A stretch of 24,894 bases of DNA, from the NCBI GenBank assembly GCA_027011835.1, contig JALUZN010000283.1:1-24894 (forward strand), in the 5' to 3' direction. Positions 15,791-24,393 of the stretch are shown piece by piece. The stretch's first letter is position 1; each line of letters opens with the position of its first letter. The notes beneath the pieces are model-generated. The model did not search any database, was not told the DNA's origin, and saw only the letters and a list, made by a program, of their open reading frames with translations. The translations under genes were made by a program, and so were the position numbers. The DNA comes from Draconibacterium sp. GTDB taxonomy: Bacteria > Bacteroidota > Bacteroidia > Bacteroidales > Prolixibacteraceae.

Positions 15791-16890
15791 GTTTAAAAAG
15801 AGTAATATTAAGTGGCGGCGGAACCGGAGGACATATTTTCCCGGCTCTGTCGATAGCAAACGAAATTCGTAAGCGAAATCCCGATTGCGAAATTTTGTTT
15901 GTGGGTGCTTTGGGGCGAATGGAGATGGAAAAAATTCCGGCTGCCGGATATAAAATAATCGGGTTGCCTGTAATGGGTTTTCCTCGTAAACCGAGCACCA
16001 AAATTTTTAAATTCGTTATCAATCTTATAAAAAGTGCGCAGCTGGCACGAAATATTGTAAAAGAGTTTAATCCGCAAATTGCAATTGGTGTGGGCGGTTA
16101 TGCAAGCGGCCCGCTTTTACGGGCAGCGGCAAAAAATGGCGTGCCCACTTTAATTCAGGAGCAAAACTCGTATGCCGGAATTACCAATAAAATGCTCAGC
16201 AAAAAGGTAAAAACAATTTGCGTGGCATACGATAAAATGGAGCGGTTTTTCCCGAAAGAGAAAATTATTCTTGCAGGAAATCCGGTACGCGAAAATTTAA
16301 TTCAAAAACTCGAAAGCAAAAAAGAGGCTGCCGGCTATTTCAATGTAAACGAAACCGACAAGGTAATTTTAATTATCGGAGGAAGTTTGGGAGCACGCTC
16401 AATTAATAATGCGGTACTGAAAAATATTGAAAAAATTGCACAAGCTGACGTAAAAGTTATTTGGCAAACCGGTGCCTACTATTTCGAAAATATTAAAAAT
16501 GAATTAAAAGAGAACCAACCCGGGAACTTGCAAATTCATAAATTTATTACACGAATGGATCTGGCATATTCCATTGCACAACTGGTAGTTTCGAGAGCCG
16601 GAGCAGGAACAATATCGGAATTGTGTCTGGTCGGAAAACCAACAATTTTGGTTCCGTCGCCAAATGTTTCGGAAGACCACCAAACAAAAAATGCAATGGC
16701 ACTGGTTGAAAAGAATGCAGCTATTTTAATTCGCGATAACGAGATACAGGAAAAACTGTTCGACACGGCATTCGAGGTAATTGGCAATAACGAGCGGTGT
16801 AAAACACTGGCCGAAAATATAAAAACACTGGCCAAACCCAATGCAACTAAAACAATTGTAAACGAGGTTGAAAAACTGGTAAAAGAATGA
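15787..16890 (+). CDS. murG: Lipid II synthase MurG (GlcNAc transferase)
   Basis: The 367-residue GT28-family glycosyltransferase adds GlcNAc to lipid I on the cytoplasmic membrane face. LSGGGTGGHIFPALSIANEI (~8-27) carries the first glycine loop and catalytic-region histidine. GVGGYASGPLL, IQEQNSYAGITN, ILIIGGSLGARSINNA and the UDP-GlcNAc region SRAGAGTISEL, KPTILVPSPN and EDHQTKNA are all present. The start codon overlaps the ftsW stop and its own stop overlaps murC (ATGA), so the three are probably translationally coupled. Confidence 0.97.
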   Translation: MSLKRVILSGGGTGGHIFPALSIANEIRKRNPDCEILFVGALGRMEMEKIPAAGYKIIGLPVMGFPRKPSTKIFKFVINLIKSAQLARNIVKEFNPQIAIGVGGYASGPLLRAAAKNGVPTLIQEQNSYAGITNKMLSKKVKTICVAYDKMERFFPKEKIILAGNPVRENLIQKLESKKEAAGYFNVNETDKVILIIGGSLGARSINNAVLKNIEKIAQADVKVIWQTGAYYFENIKNELKENQPGNLQIHKFITRMDLAYSIAQLVVSRAGAGTISELCLVGKPTILVPSPNVSEDHQTKNAMALVEKNAAILIRDNEIQEKLFDTAFEVIGNNERCKTLAENIKTLAKPNATKTIVNEVEKLVKE

Positions 16891-18275
16891 AGAATCTTCG
16901 AAATATAGAGAATGTTTATTTCCTTGGAATTGGAGGAATTGGGATGAGTGCACTCGCCCGTTATTTTAAATTTAACGGAATGAATGTGGCCGGATACGAC
17001 CGCACTCCGTCGCCATTAACCGAAAAGTTACAAGCCGAAGGAATCGATGTTCATTACGACGATGATATCAGAAATATTCCCACAAACTGGAACCCCGAAA
17101 AAACAATTGCCGTTTATACCCCTGCTTTACCCGATAGCCACAACGAGTTGTCGTGGTTTAAAGCACAGCCAATCGGGTTGTTTAAACGGGCAAAAATACT
17201 GGGATTAATAAGCAACGAAAAAAGTGGAATTGCCATAGCCGGAACACACGGGAAAACATCGGTAAGTACAATGGTTGCCAACACACTTAATAAAACCGAA
17301 CACGGTTGCGGAGCATTTTTAGGTGGCATTTCCAAAAACTTTGGCAGCAATTTGCTGTTGCCAAAAAGCGAGTCGCCGTGGATTGTTGTTGAGGCCGACG
17401 AGTTCGACCGCTCCTTTCATCAACTGTTTCCGCAACTTGCATTAATTACAAGTGTCGATGCCGACCACCTCGATATTTATGGCAACAAAGAGGCAATTGT
17501 TGAGTCGTTTCAAAAATTTATTTCACAAATAAAACCGGGAGGAAAACTGGTTCTGAAAAAAGGTGTGGATATTGATGCGGCGGCACACACTTCTGCACAA
17601 ATTTATAGCTATTCAATTAACGAAGATGCCGATTTCTGTGCGGTAAATTTGCATCTCAATTCCGGGGGTGGTTTTTATGAGTTCGACTTTAAAACGCCCG
17701 ATGGAACAATTACCGGATGTAAAACCAATTATCCGGGGCTTATAAATGTTGAAAACGCTGTGGGGGCTGCATCATTGGCATTTTTAGCCGGTGTTTCGGC
17801 AACCCAAATAAAAGCCGGAATGGAAGATTACAGCGGTGTGGCACGCCGTTTCGATGTGCAACTGAAAAACGAAAAAACCATCTATATCGACGATTATGCG
17901 CACCACCCCGAGGAGTTGAAAGCGGTTATCTCGTCGGTAAAAGAGCTCTATAAAAACCGGAAAGTAACGGGCATTTTTCAACCCCACCTCTACTCGCGCA
18001 CAAAAGATTTTGCCCCGGCATTTGCCGAAAGTCTCGATTTGCTCGACAGTGCCGTTTTAATTCCACTCTATCCGGCACGCGAAGAGCCGGTGGAGGGAGT
18101 TTCGTCTGAACTGATATTCAATAAAATGAAACTTCAGAATAAGTTTTTATTGAGCAAAGAACAGACCTTGCAAATGTTGCGCGAAACCCCGCAAGAGGTG
18201 GTTATTACGATGGGTGCAGGTGATATAGACCGGATGGTAAAAGATATTGTTGAAATTTTAAAACAGAAAAATTAA
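16887..18275 (+). CDS. murC: UDP-MurNAc:L-alanine ligase MurC
   Basis: The 462-residue product is the first stem-peptide ligase. VYFLGIGGIGMSALARYF (~11-28) is the nucleotide-binding N-terminal motif. AGTHGKTSVSTMVA (~117-130) is the ATP loop. VEADEFDRSFHQL, TSVDADHLDIYGN, RRFDVQL, DDYAHHPEE and FQPHLYSRTKDF confirm MurC over Mpl or MurD/E. It overlaps murG by four bases and its stop shares a base with the ftsQ start (TAATG). Length and motifs are complete. Confidence 0.96.
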   Translation: MKNLRNIENVYFLGIGGIGMSALARYFKFNGMNVAGYDRTPSPLTEKLQAEGIDVHYDDDIRNIPTNWNPEKTIAVYTPALPDSHNELSWFKAQPIGLFKRAKILGLISNEKSGIAIAGTHGKTSVSTMVANTLNKTEHGCGAFLGGISKNFGSNLLLPKSESPWIVVEADEFDRSFHQLFPQLALITSVDADHLDIYGNKEAIVESFQKFISQIKPGGKLVLKKGVDIDAAAHTSAQIYSYSINEDADFCAVNLHLNSGGGFYEFDFKTPDGTITGCKTNYPGLINVENAVGAASLAFLAGVSATQIKAGMEDYSGVARRFDVQLKNEKTIYIDDYAHHPEELKAVISSVKELYKNRKVTGIFQPHLYSRTKDFAPAFAESLDLLDSAVLIPLYPAREEPVEGVSSELIFNKMKLQNKFLLSKEQTLQMLRETPQEVVITMGAGDIDRMVKDIVEILKQKN

Positions 18276-19024
18276 TGTTTCGGAAATTATTGAAAATAGC
18301 AGGAAGTTTAGCACTAATACTTTTTATTGTTGTTACGCTTGCTTTTACCACCCACGAAAGCAGAAATGTGGTGTGCCGCGACATTGAAGTCGATTTTGAT
18401 TCCAACGATATTATTAAAGTCGATAAAGACGAATTGATTCGAATTGTAAAGAATAGCGATAAATCGCTGTTAGGGAAAAAACTTAATAAAATTAATGCCG
18501 AAAAAATTGAGGCTGCGGTAGAAAAACATCCGGCAATATTTAATGCCGAAGTTTACAAAGTGATGGTAAAAGACAGCACACTTTATAAAGGAGTTTTAAC
18601 TGTTCGTGTAAAACATCGTGTGCCGGTTGTTCGGGTAATGTCCGACAATGGAAGTTACTATTTAGACGAGCTCGGAAATAAAATTCCAATCTCGCAAAAC
18701 TATACGGCCAATGTTTTGGTTACCACCGGTTTTTTTACCGAAAAATATGCGAAATCGGAGTTATTGCCGTTTGTTTTATATCTGAAAAACAATGAGTTCT
18801 GGAATGCTCAAATTGAACAGGTTTACGTGGCAAAAGATGGCGATGTGCTTTTAATACCACTTGTTGGCGAACATATAATTGAGTTTGGAACGTTGAATAA
18901 TTATCGTGAAAAGCTTCAAAAAATGAAGGCGTTTTACGAACAGGTTCTGGCAAAAAATAACTGGAATAAATACACGCGAATTAGTCTGAAATATAAAAAT
19001 CAGGTAGTTGCAAAAAAGAGATAA
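18275..19024 (+). CDS. ftsQ: Division protein FtsQ
   Basis: The 249-residue bitopic protein has a short cytoplasmic N-terminus, one transmembrane helix (LLKIAGSLALILFIVVTLAF, ~4-23) and an extracytoplasmic POTRA-like region (IIKVDKDELIRIV, NAEKIEAAVEKHPAIFNAEVY, GVLTVRVKHRVPVVRV) followed by a beta-rich domain ending near the C-terminus (YTRISLKYKNQVVAKKR). FtsQ links the cytoplasmic ring proteins to FtsL/B and FtsWI. Sequence similarity across phyla is low; identity rests on topology, the KHRxPVxR motif and position between murC and ftsA, three bases before the latter. Confidence 0.9.
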   Translation: MFRKLLKIAGSLALILFIVVTLAFTTHESRNVVCRDIEVDFDSNDIIKVDKDELIRIVKNSDKSLLGKKLNKINAEKIEAAVEKHPAIFNAEVYKVMVKDSTLYKGVLTVRVKHRVPVVRVMSDNGSYYLDELGNKIPISQNYTANVLVTTGFFTEKYAKSELLPFVLYLKNNEFWNAQIEQVYVAKDGDVLLIPLVGEHIIEFGTLNNYREKLQKMKAFYEQVLAKNNWNKYTRISLKYKNQVVAKKR

Positions 19025-19027
19025 ATT

Positions 19028-20314
19028 ATGGTTTCAAAAAGTAATCTTTCGGTTGTTATCGATATTGGTACTTCGAAAATAGCAGCACTTGCCGGGTTGA
19101 AAAACGAGCAAGGTAAAATTGAAGTTGTTGCTTATGCAAAAGGATTTGCAAAAGGAGTTAAGCGCGGTGTGATTTACAACATCGAGGAGGCGGCAAACTC
19201 TATTGGAAATTGTTTGTCGGAGTTGGAAGAAAAACTCGACGAGAAGATTGAAACAGCTGCCATTGCTTATGCCGGCCAGCATATGAAAACCATCGATTTT
19301 CATAAATCGAGATTTACCTCCGACGATGGAGTTGTTTCGCAGTTCGATGTCGAGCATCTGTACAACGAAGTACAAAAAACGGAGTTCGAGCAAGACTATA
19401 CGATTATTCAGGTAATTCCAACATCGTTTGTTGTCGACGACGAAATTATTGTACAAAACCCGGTGGGGGTAACCGGCCGGAAAATAGAGGCCTATTATAA
19501 ACTGGTGGTAATGCCAAAACAATACATTGCAAACCTGCACCGCGTTTTCGATAAAATTGGTGTTGAAATGGGCGAGATTACACTTTCAACCCTGGCAATT
19601 GCCGAAGCTGTAATTACCGACGACGAAAAAGAGATGGGCGCCATTGTTCTCGATATGGGCGCCGGCACAACAAATATTGCTGTTTATCACGAATCGATGC
19701 TGGCACACACCGCGGTAATTCCGTTTGGTGGCAGTGTGGTTACCAAAGATATTAAAGAGGGGTGTGCCATTTTGCTGAAATGGGCCGAGCAGCTAAAAGT
19801 AAAATATGGGGGTGCACTTGGCGATTTTGCCGACGACCAGAAAGTGGTAACCATTCCTGTTCACAGTAATTTAGAGGCGAAAGAGATTTCGTTTCGTAGC
19901 CTCGCCTACATTATTCAGGCCCGGTTGGAAGAGATTATGGATAGTGTAAACCTCGAAGTTGAAAAGTCGGGAGTAGAAGAAAAACTGGGTGCCGGGGTTG
20001 TATTAACCGGCGGAACATCGAAACTCGAGCAATTTAGCTCGCTTGTAAAATACCGCACCGGAAAAGATGCAAGAATTGCAAATCTCGCTTTTAATCCGGT
20101 TGGCGATAAAGAAATGATACACGACAGTAGCTATTTTACCGCACTGGGGTTGTTAAGTTTGGTTGTAAACAAATCGGCAAATCCGGTGAATAAGAAGAGA
20201 AGAAAATCGAAAAACAGAAAAGAAGGATTCAAATTTATTCCTCTTTTGGGAAAAGCCGTTCAGGGAGCACTCGATTTTTTTGAAGACGAAAATGATGATT
20301 TGGCAATGAATTAA
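19028..20314 (+). CDS. ftsA: Division protein FtsA (actin-like FtsZ membrane tether)
   Basis: The 428-residue actin-fold ATPase anchors FtsZ to the membrane. VVIDIGTSKIAALAG (~9-23) is the phosphate-1 loop. GAIVLDMGAGTTNIAVY is phosphate 2. The adenosine motif is VVLTGGTSKLEQF. The 1C subdomain lies around AGQHMKTIDF. After a Lys/Arg-rich linker (VNKKRRKSKNRKEG) the C-terminus has FKFIPLLGKAVQGALDFF, a likely amphipathic membrane-targeting helix, ending in an acidic EDENDDLAMN tail. It is the only FtsA in the window and sits 11 bases before two ftsZ genes, so it may have to serve both. Confidence 0.95.
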   Translation: MVSKSNLSVVIDIGTSKIAALAGLKNEQGKIEVVAYAKGFAKGVKRGVIYNIEEAANSIGNCLSELEEKLDEKIETAAIAYAGQHMKTIDFHKSRFTSDDGVVSQFDVEHLYNEVQKTEFEQDYTIIQVIPTSFVVDDEIIVQNPVGVTGRKIEAYYKLVVMPKQYIANLHRVFDKIGVEMGEITLSTLAIAEAVITDDEKEMGAIVLDMGAGTTNIAVYHESMLAHTAVIPFGGSVVTKDIKEGCAILLKWAEQLKVKYGGALGDFADDQKVVTIPVHSNLEAKEISFRSLAYIIQARLEEIMDSVNLEVEKSGVEEKLGAGVVLTGGTSKLEQFSSLVKYRTGKDARIANLAFNPVGDKEMIHDSSYFTALGLLSLVVNKSANPVNKKRRKSKNRKEGFKFIPLLGKAVQGALDFFEDENDDLAMN

Positions 20315-20325
20315 AAACAACAGAT

Positions 20326-21645
20326 ATGTCCGAGGAATTAGTAAACTTTCAGCTTCCCAAAAGCGCATCATCAATAATAAAAGTTGTGGGCGTGGGAGGC
20401 GGTGGTTGCAATGCTGTAAACCATATGTTCGAAGAGGGAATAAGAGGAGTAGATTATCTTATTTGTAACACCGATGCGCAGGCGCTCGAATCGAGTCCGG
20501 TGCCGGTAAAAATTCAAATGGGAGTAACATTAACCGAAGGAAGAGGAGCAGGCAACAAACCCGAAATGGGCGAAGAATCGGCACGCGAAAATTACGAAGA
20601 TATTAAAGCCGTTTTGCAGGATAATACAAAAATGCTGTTTATTACTGCCGGAATGGGAGGAGGAACCGGAACCGGTGCCGCCCCTGTAATTGCAAGTCTG
20701 GCTCGCGAGTTAAATATTCTTACCATTGCTGTTGTTACTATTCCGTCGCCCGCCGAAGGGAAAAAACGGTACGGACAGGCAATGGAGGGAATAAAAAAAC
20801 TTGGCGAATTTGTCGATAGTATGTTGGTTATTAGCAATCAGCGACTGCACAATATTTATGGCGATTTACCGGCACGCGAAGCGTTTAAAATGGCCGATAA
20901 CATTGTTGCAACCGCTGTGAAAGGTGTTGCCGAAATAATTACCGTACACGGCAATGTAAATATCGACTACACCGATGTGCATACCGTAATGCACAACAGC
21001 AAAGTGTTTATTATGGGCACCGGATTCTCCTCGGGCGAAGGACGCGCAATGGACGCCGTGAACAAAGCACTCGAATCGCCGCTGTTGGATAGCAACGACA
21101 TTTTCGGAACAAAAAATATCCTTCTGAACATTATCTCGGGGAAAGAGGAAATTCGTATTGGCGAGATTGGCGAAATTATAGAAACATTGCAGGAGAAAGC
21201 CGGACAGGAAGCCGATATTATTTGGGGAAATGGCTACGATGAATCGTTGGGCGATAAAGTAAGTGTTACCATTCTGGCCACCGGATTTGTTACCAACCCG
21301 AATCAGATTCTTCAACCCAAAAAAGAGCCGGAAGTTTTTGAACTCGACAAGGAATTGGAGCCCGAAGAAGTTGTAGAGAATATAGAGGAGAAAGTTCAGA
21401 TTGAACCTCTTTTTGAGCAGGAAGAAGATGAAAATGAATTTGAACCGGTCGATTCGGGATTCTTTAAAGTAAAAGAGAAAGGGAAAAAAGAGAAACCGGC
21501 CGAATCGAGAAAAGAGCGACGTAAGAAAAAACGAAAAGAGAAACCCGACGAGCCTGTTGCCGAATCGAATATAGACAGTTGGTTTTATAAAAATTTTGGA
21601 AGATTATTTAACGAGGGCGACAGTGACGATGAGCTATTGGACTAA
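20326..21645 (+). CDS. ftsZ: FtsZ paralog 1, divergent core and tail
   Basis: The 439-residue tubulin-like GTPase aligns without gaps to the next gene over residues 1-~320. It keeps the GTP signature GGGTGTG (111-117), NTDAQAL (48-54) and the T7-loop aspartates D214 and D217 (NIDYTD). It differs from the usual sequence at G28 to C (GGGGC), F141-R142 to SP (IPSPAEG), the T7 loop (NVDFAD to NIDYTD) and NSK instead of NSG after it. The tail (~323-439) is acidic to ~378, then strongly Lys/Arg-rich (381-406), and ends in SWFYKNFGRLF (418-428) plus an acidic tip; the IPAYKRR peptide of paralog 2 is missing. It is likely a polymerising GTPase with altered partners. Relative to a standard dcw cluster it is the additional copy. 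Confidence 0.93.
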   Translation: MSEELVNFQLPKSASSIIKVVGVGGGGCNAVNHMFEEGIRGVDYLICNTDAQALESSPVPVKIQMGVTLTEGRGAGNKPEMGEESARENYEDIKAVLQDNTKMLFITAGMGGGTGTGAAPVIASLARELNILTIAVVTIPSPAEGKKRYGQAMEGIKKLGEFVDSMLVISNQRLHNIYGDLPAREAFKMADNIVATAVKGVAEIITVHGNVNIDYTDVHTVMHNSKVFIMGTGFSSGEGRAMDAVNKALESPLLDSNDIFGTKNILLNIISGKEEIRIGEIGEIIETLQEKAGQEADIIWGNGYDESLGDKVSVTILATGFVTNPNQILQPKKEPEVFELDKELEPEEVVENIEEKVQIEPLFEQEEDENEFEPVDSGFFKVKEKGKKEKPAESRKERRKKKRKEKPDEPVAESNIDSWFYKNFGRLFNEGDSDDELLD

Positions 21646-21669
21646 TTGAAACCTTAAACAGAAGAGAAA

Positions 21670-22998
21670 ATGAGTGAAGAATTGGCAAACTTTTCATTTC
21701 AGGAGACACCCGGAGCTGAAATAAAAGTAATAGGAGTTGGAGGCGGTGGCGGCAATGCCGTAAATCATATGTACGAACAGGGAATTCGCGACGTTGATTT
21801 TGTAATTTGTAATACCGATGCACAGGCAATGGAATCGAGTCCGGTTCAGGTGCGGGTACAATTGGGAGCATCGTTAACCGAAGGACGCGGAGCAGGAAAT
21901 AAACCGCAAATTGGCGAAAAAGCAGCCCTCGAAAATATTGAAGATGTAAAAGAGGCTCTTTCGGAAAATACAAAAATGGTTTTTATTACCGCAGGAATGG
22001 GCGGTGGTACCGGAACGGGAGGTGCACCCATAATTGCAAAAGCGTGTAAAGAGGCCGGATATTTAACGGTTGGCATTGTAACAATTCCTTTTAGAAACGA
22101 GGGGCGCCGAAGAGTTAAACAGGCTGCCGAAGGAATTGCAGAGCTCGAAAAATATGTCGACTCGTTGTTAATAATAAATAACGAGCAAATTCGGGAAATG
22201 TACGGCGATTTTGCCATCTCGAAAGCATTTGCAATGGCCGACAATATTTTGGCCACTGCCGCAAAAGGAATTGCCGAAATCATTACCGTTCCCGGTTATA
22301 TTAATGTCGATTTTGCCGACGTGGAAACCGTTATGCGAAACAGCGGCCTGGCCGTTATGGGAACAGGAGTTGCCGATGGCGAAAATCGTGCAATTGAGGC
22401 CATTAAAAACGCGTTAAATTCACCTCTGCTCAATAATAACGACATTCGTGGAGCAAAAGATATTCTTATAAATATTACATCGGGAAACAACGAAGTAACA
22501 ATGGCCGAAATCGACGAAATTATTGAGCACATTCAAAACCGGGCGGTTTACGATGCCAATATTATTTGGGGAAACGGCAAAGAGGAATCGCTTAACGACG
22601 CACTCTCGGTTACCGTAATTGCAACAAATCTTACCGACGGGAAGGTTGTACAATCCACCCAAACCGACGAGGAGAAAAAGAACGAACTCCTTATTAAAGG
22701 CGACGGTTTTGTCGAATTCGACATTGAAAAAGAGAGAGAAAAAGAGATGGACGATTTTAAATCGCTCTACCCGTCAACTACCAAAACACGAGCAGCATCG
22801 GCAGGAGTTCCGTTACCGCGCGACTACTCCAATTTAAGCGACGAAGATGTAGATGAACTCGAGAAAATTCCCGCCTACAAGCGGCGACAAATAAAAATGA
22901 ACGGGTCGCAAATCAAAAAAAAAATATCGAAACTATCGGTTACAAAAGACAATAAAATTTCAGATAAAAACTCGTACCTGCACGATCAGGTCGATTAA
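21670..22998 (+). CDS. ftsZ: FtsZ paralog 2, canonical division tubulin
   Basis: The 442-residue FtsZ has a canonical core: GGGGGNAV (24-31), NTDAQAM, EGRGAGNKP, GGGTGTG (111-117), IPFRNEGRRR and the T7 loop NVDFADVETVM (212-222) with catalytic D214 and D217. After a shorter linker it carries DELEKIPAYKRR (~395-406), which matches the conserved C-terminal peptide that binds FtsA and other partners. It ends in NSYLHDQVD, resembling the C-terminus I know from Bacteroidota FtsZ (xLHDNVD). I therefore regard it as the ortholog of the single FtsZ in related organisms. It starts 24 bases after paralog 1 and ends 11 bases before the YqeY gene. The first five residues (MSEEL) are identical to paralog 1, which supports origin by duplication. 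Confidence 0.96.
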   Translation: MSEELANFSFQETPGAEIKVIGVGGGGGNAVNHMYEQGIRDVDFVICNTDAQAMESSPVQVRVQLGASLTEGRGAGNKPQIGEKAALENIEDVKEALSENTKMVFITAGMGGGTGTGGAPIIAKACKEAGYLTVGIVTIPFRNEGRRRVKQAAEGIAELEKYVDSLLIINNEQIREMYGDFAISKAFAMADNILATAAKGIAEIITVPGYINVDFADVETVMRNSGLAVMGTGVADGENRAIEAIKNALNSPLLNNNDIRGAKDILINITSGNNEVTMAEIDEIIEHIQNRAVYDANIIWGNGKEESLNDALSVTVIATNLTDGKVVQSTQTDEEKKNELLIKGDGFVEFDIEKEREKEMDDFKSLYPSTTKTRAASAGVPLPRDYSNLSDEDVDELEKIPAYKRRQIKMNGSQIKKKISKLSVTKDNKISDKNSYLHDQVD

Positions 22999-23009
22999 AA
23001 ACAACTATT

Positions 23010-23459
23010 ATGGCACTATTCGAACAAATAAACAACGACATTAAAACGGCAATGAAAGCCCGCGAAAAAGAGAAACTTCAGGTACTTCGCAACATTAAAA
23101 AAGTGATGCTCGAAGCCAAAACAGCAAAAGGAGCAACAGCCGAATTGTCCGATGAAGAGGTAATTAAAATCATCTCGAAACTCGCTAAACAGGGTAGCGA
23201 TTCGGCAAAAATTTATAAAGAGCAAAACCGCGACGATTTATTTGAACAGGAGATGGCGCAGGTTGCAGTTCTCGAAGAGTATCTTCCCGAAAAAATGTCG
23301 GATGAAGAGTTAACTGCCGAAGTAAAAGCAATTATCGACCAGGTGGGGGCAACCACAATGAAAGATATGGGAAAGGTGATGGGAATTGCATCGAAAAAAC
23401 TTGCCGGAAAAGCCGATGGGAAAGATATTTCTGTAAAGGTAAGAGCGCTGTTGCAGTAG
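23010..23459 (+). CDS. GatB/YqeY domain protein
   Basis: The 149-residue product is a stand-alone YqeY-family protein. Visible blocks are INNDIKTAMKAREKEKLQVLR, SDEEVIKIISKLAKQGSDSAKIY, EYLPEKMSDEEL and GATTMKDMGKVMGIASKKLAGKADG, the last being the family signature near the C-terminus. The domain is shared with the tail of GatB, the tRNA-dependent amidotransferase subunit, where it contacts tRNA. The stand-alone form has no firmly established function. It follows ftsZ by 11 bases and is probably the last gene of the transcript, an arrangement seen in other Bacteroidota as I recall. No clear hairpin terminator follows before the convergent gene. Confidence 0.93.
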   Translation: MALFEQINNDIKTAMKAREKEKLQVLRNIKKVMLEAKTAKGATAELSDEEVIKIISKLAKQGSDSAKIYKEQNRDDLFEQEMAQVAVLEEYLPEKMSDEELTAEVKAIIDQVGATTMKDMGKVMGIASKKLAGKADGKDISVKVRALLQ

Positions 23460-23521
23460 TCTTCCTGCCCCGGTTTCTTAATTTTGCTGCCACGCGCCAA
23501 ACAACTTGTAAACAGCGCTAA

Positions 23522-23950
23522 CTACTTTAAGTTAATGGTTAACTCTACAACTTGTTCAGGGGTAACTTTTACAGCAATCTTATCGAAATCGGGCGGGCCA
23601 AACCGGCCATAAATATTTTTCGAAAAACCATATTTCTCTTTCGGAATCCCAAAAAGATTTTTATCCATTTTTTTGTTGCCATTCTCGTCGTGCCAAACTG
23701 CAATGCCATAAAAACCGGCTGGTATATTTTTAATTACCGCAACTAAATTCCCCTTTTTTTGCGGCTTAACCGACACGCCTTTAAACTCTTTCCCCTCATC
23801 AGGAAACGAATTTTTATTGTCGAAAACTCCAATTTCAACTGTGCCATTTCTATTCTCAATTCCGGTAATTGTCAGTTTTAGCGTTCCGTTTTGGGCAAAA
23901 CCCCGAAACGCAGCAGTTGCCAGTATAAAAGCTAAAATAAATTGTTTCAT
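23522..23950 (-). CDS. Secreted DUF2141 protein
   Basis: The 142-residue product has a signal peptide (MKQFILAFILATAAFRGFA, cleavage before QNG) followed by one beta-rich domain of the DUF2141 type: GTLKLTITGIENRNGTVEIG, a FPDEGKEFKG segment, VIKNIPAGFYGIAVWHDENG, the characteristic NKKMDKNLFGIPKEKYGFS and FDKIAVKVTP near the end. The family is common in Bacteroidota and Proteobacteria, is exported, and has no known biochemical function; the fold is probably transthyretin-like. It is convergent with the dcw cluster, 62 bases from YqeY, and is monocistronic here. It starts at ATG 23950. Confidence 0.9.
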   Translation of the reverse strand: MKQFILAFILATAAFRGFAQNGTLKLTITGIENRNGTVEIGVFDNKNSFPDEGKEFKGVSVKPQKKGNLVAVIKNIPAGFYGIAVWHDENGNKKMDKNLFGIPKEKYGFSKNIYGRFGPPDFDKIAVKVTPEQVVELTINLK

Positions 23951-24393
23951 GTAGTACGATTTAAATAATTAGTTACAGTACGATAGCCGTGCAATTTAGT
24001 TGTGCATATTAATATTATTTAACAAAATAGTTTGATTTTTTTTAGGGCGTCCGGACAGTCTTTCCGCTCTGCCGCAACCACAAAACCCAGGCTTTGCAAC
24101 ATTTCGCTCGAAAGAGCTGTGTGATTGAAATATATTGTGTTAAAGTAGATTTCATTTAAGCCCAATACAAAGATTCTCTTTCCTATAAAAATAAGAAAAG
24201 TAAAGTAATCGCCATTTTCAGAGCAATAGAGAATGTGAAAGAATCAATTCAACTTTCGAGTTGATGGGGCAATTTAAAATTTAATGAATCGGCTTTTCCC
24301 CTATTGGAGGGCATACTCTTTGGATCGACCCAAAGCATTTGCAGAAATCCAGTCCGCGGTGACGGCCTCGGTCGGTGAGCCGGAAAACAAGTG

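Noticed and set aside
19034..19540. 168-codon open frame on the minus strand
   Set aside because: Antisense shadow of ftsA, rich in Cys/Phe/Asn as expected for the complement of an AT-rich gene.
20866..21315. 149-codon open frame on the minus strand within ftsZ paralog 1
   Set aside because: Antisense to a clearly conserved coding region; a similar shadow occurs in paralog 2, reflecting the shared sense sequence.
23460..23521. Terminator between YqeY and the convergent DUF2141 gene
   Set aside because: No GC-rich hairpin with a U-tract is visible; AGTTAA/TTAACT at 23530-23544 is a short AT-rich palindrome inside the DUF2141 coding end.
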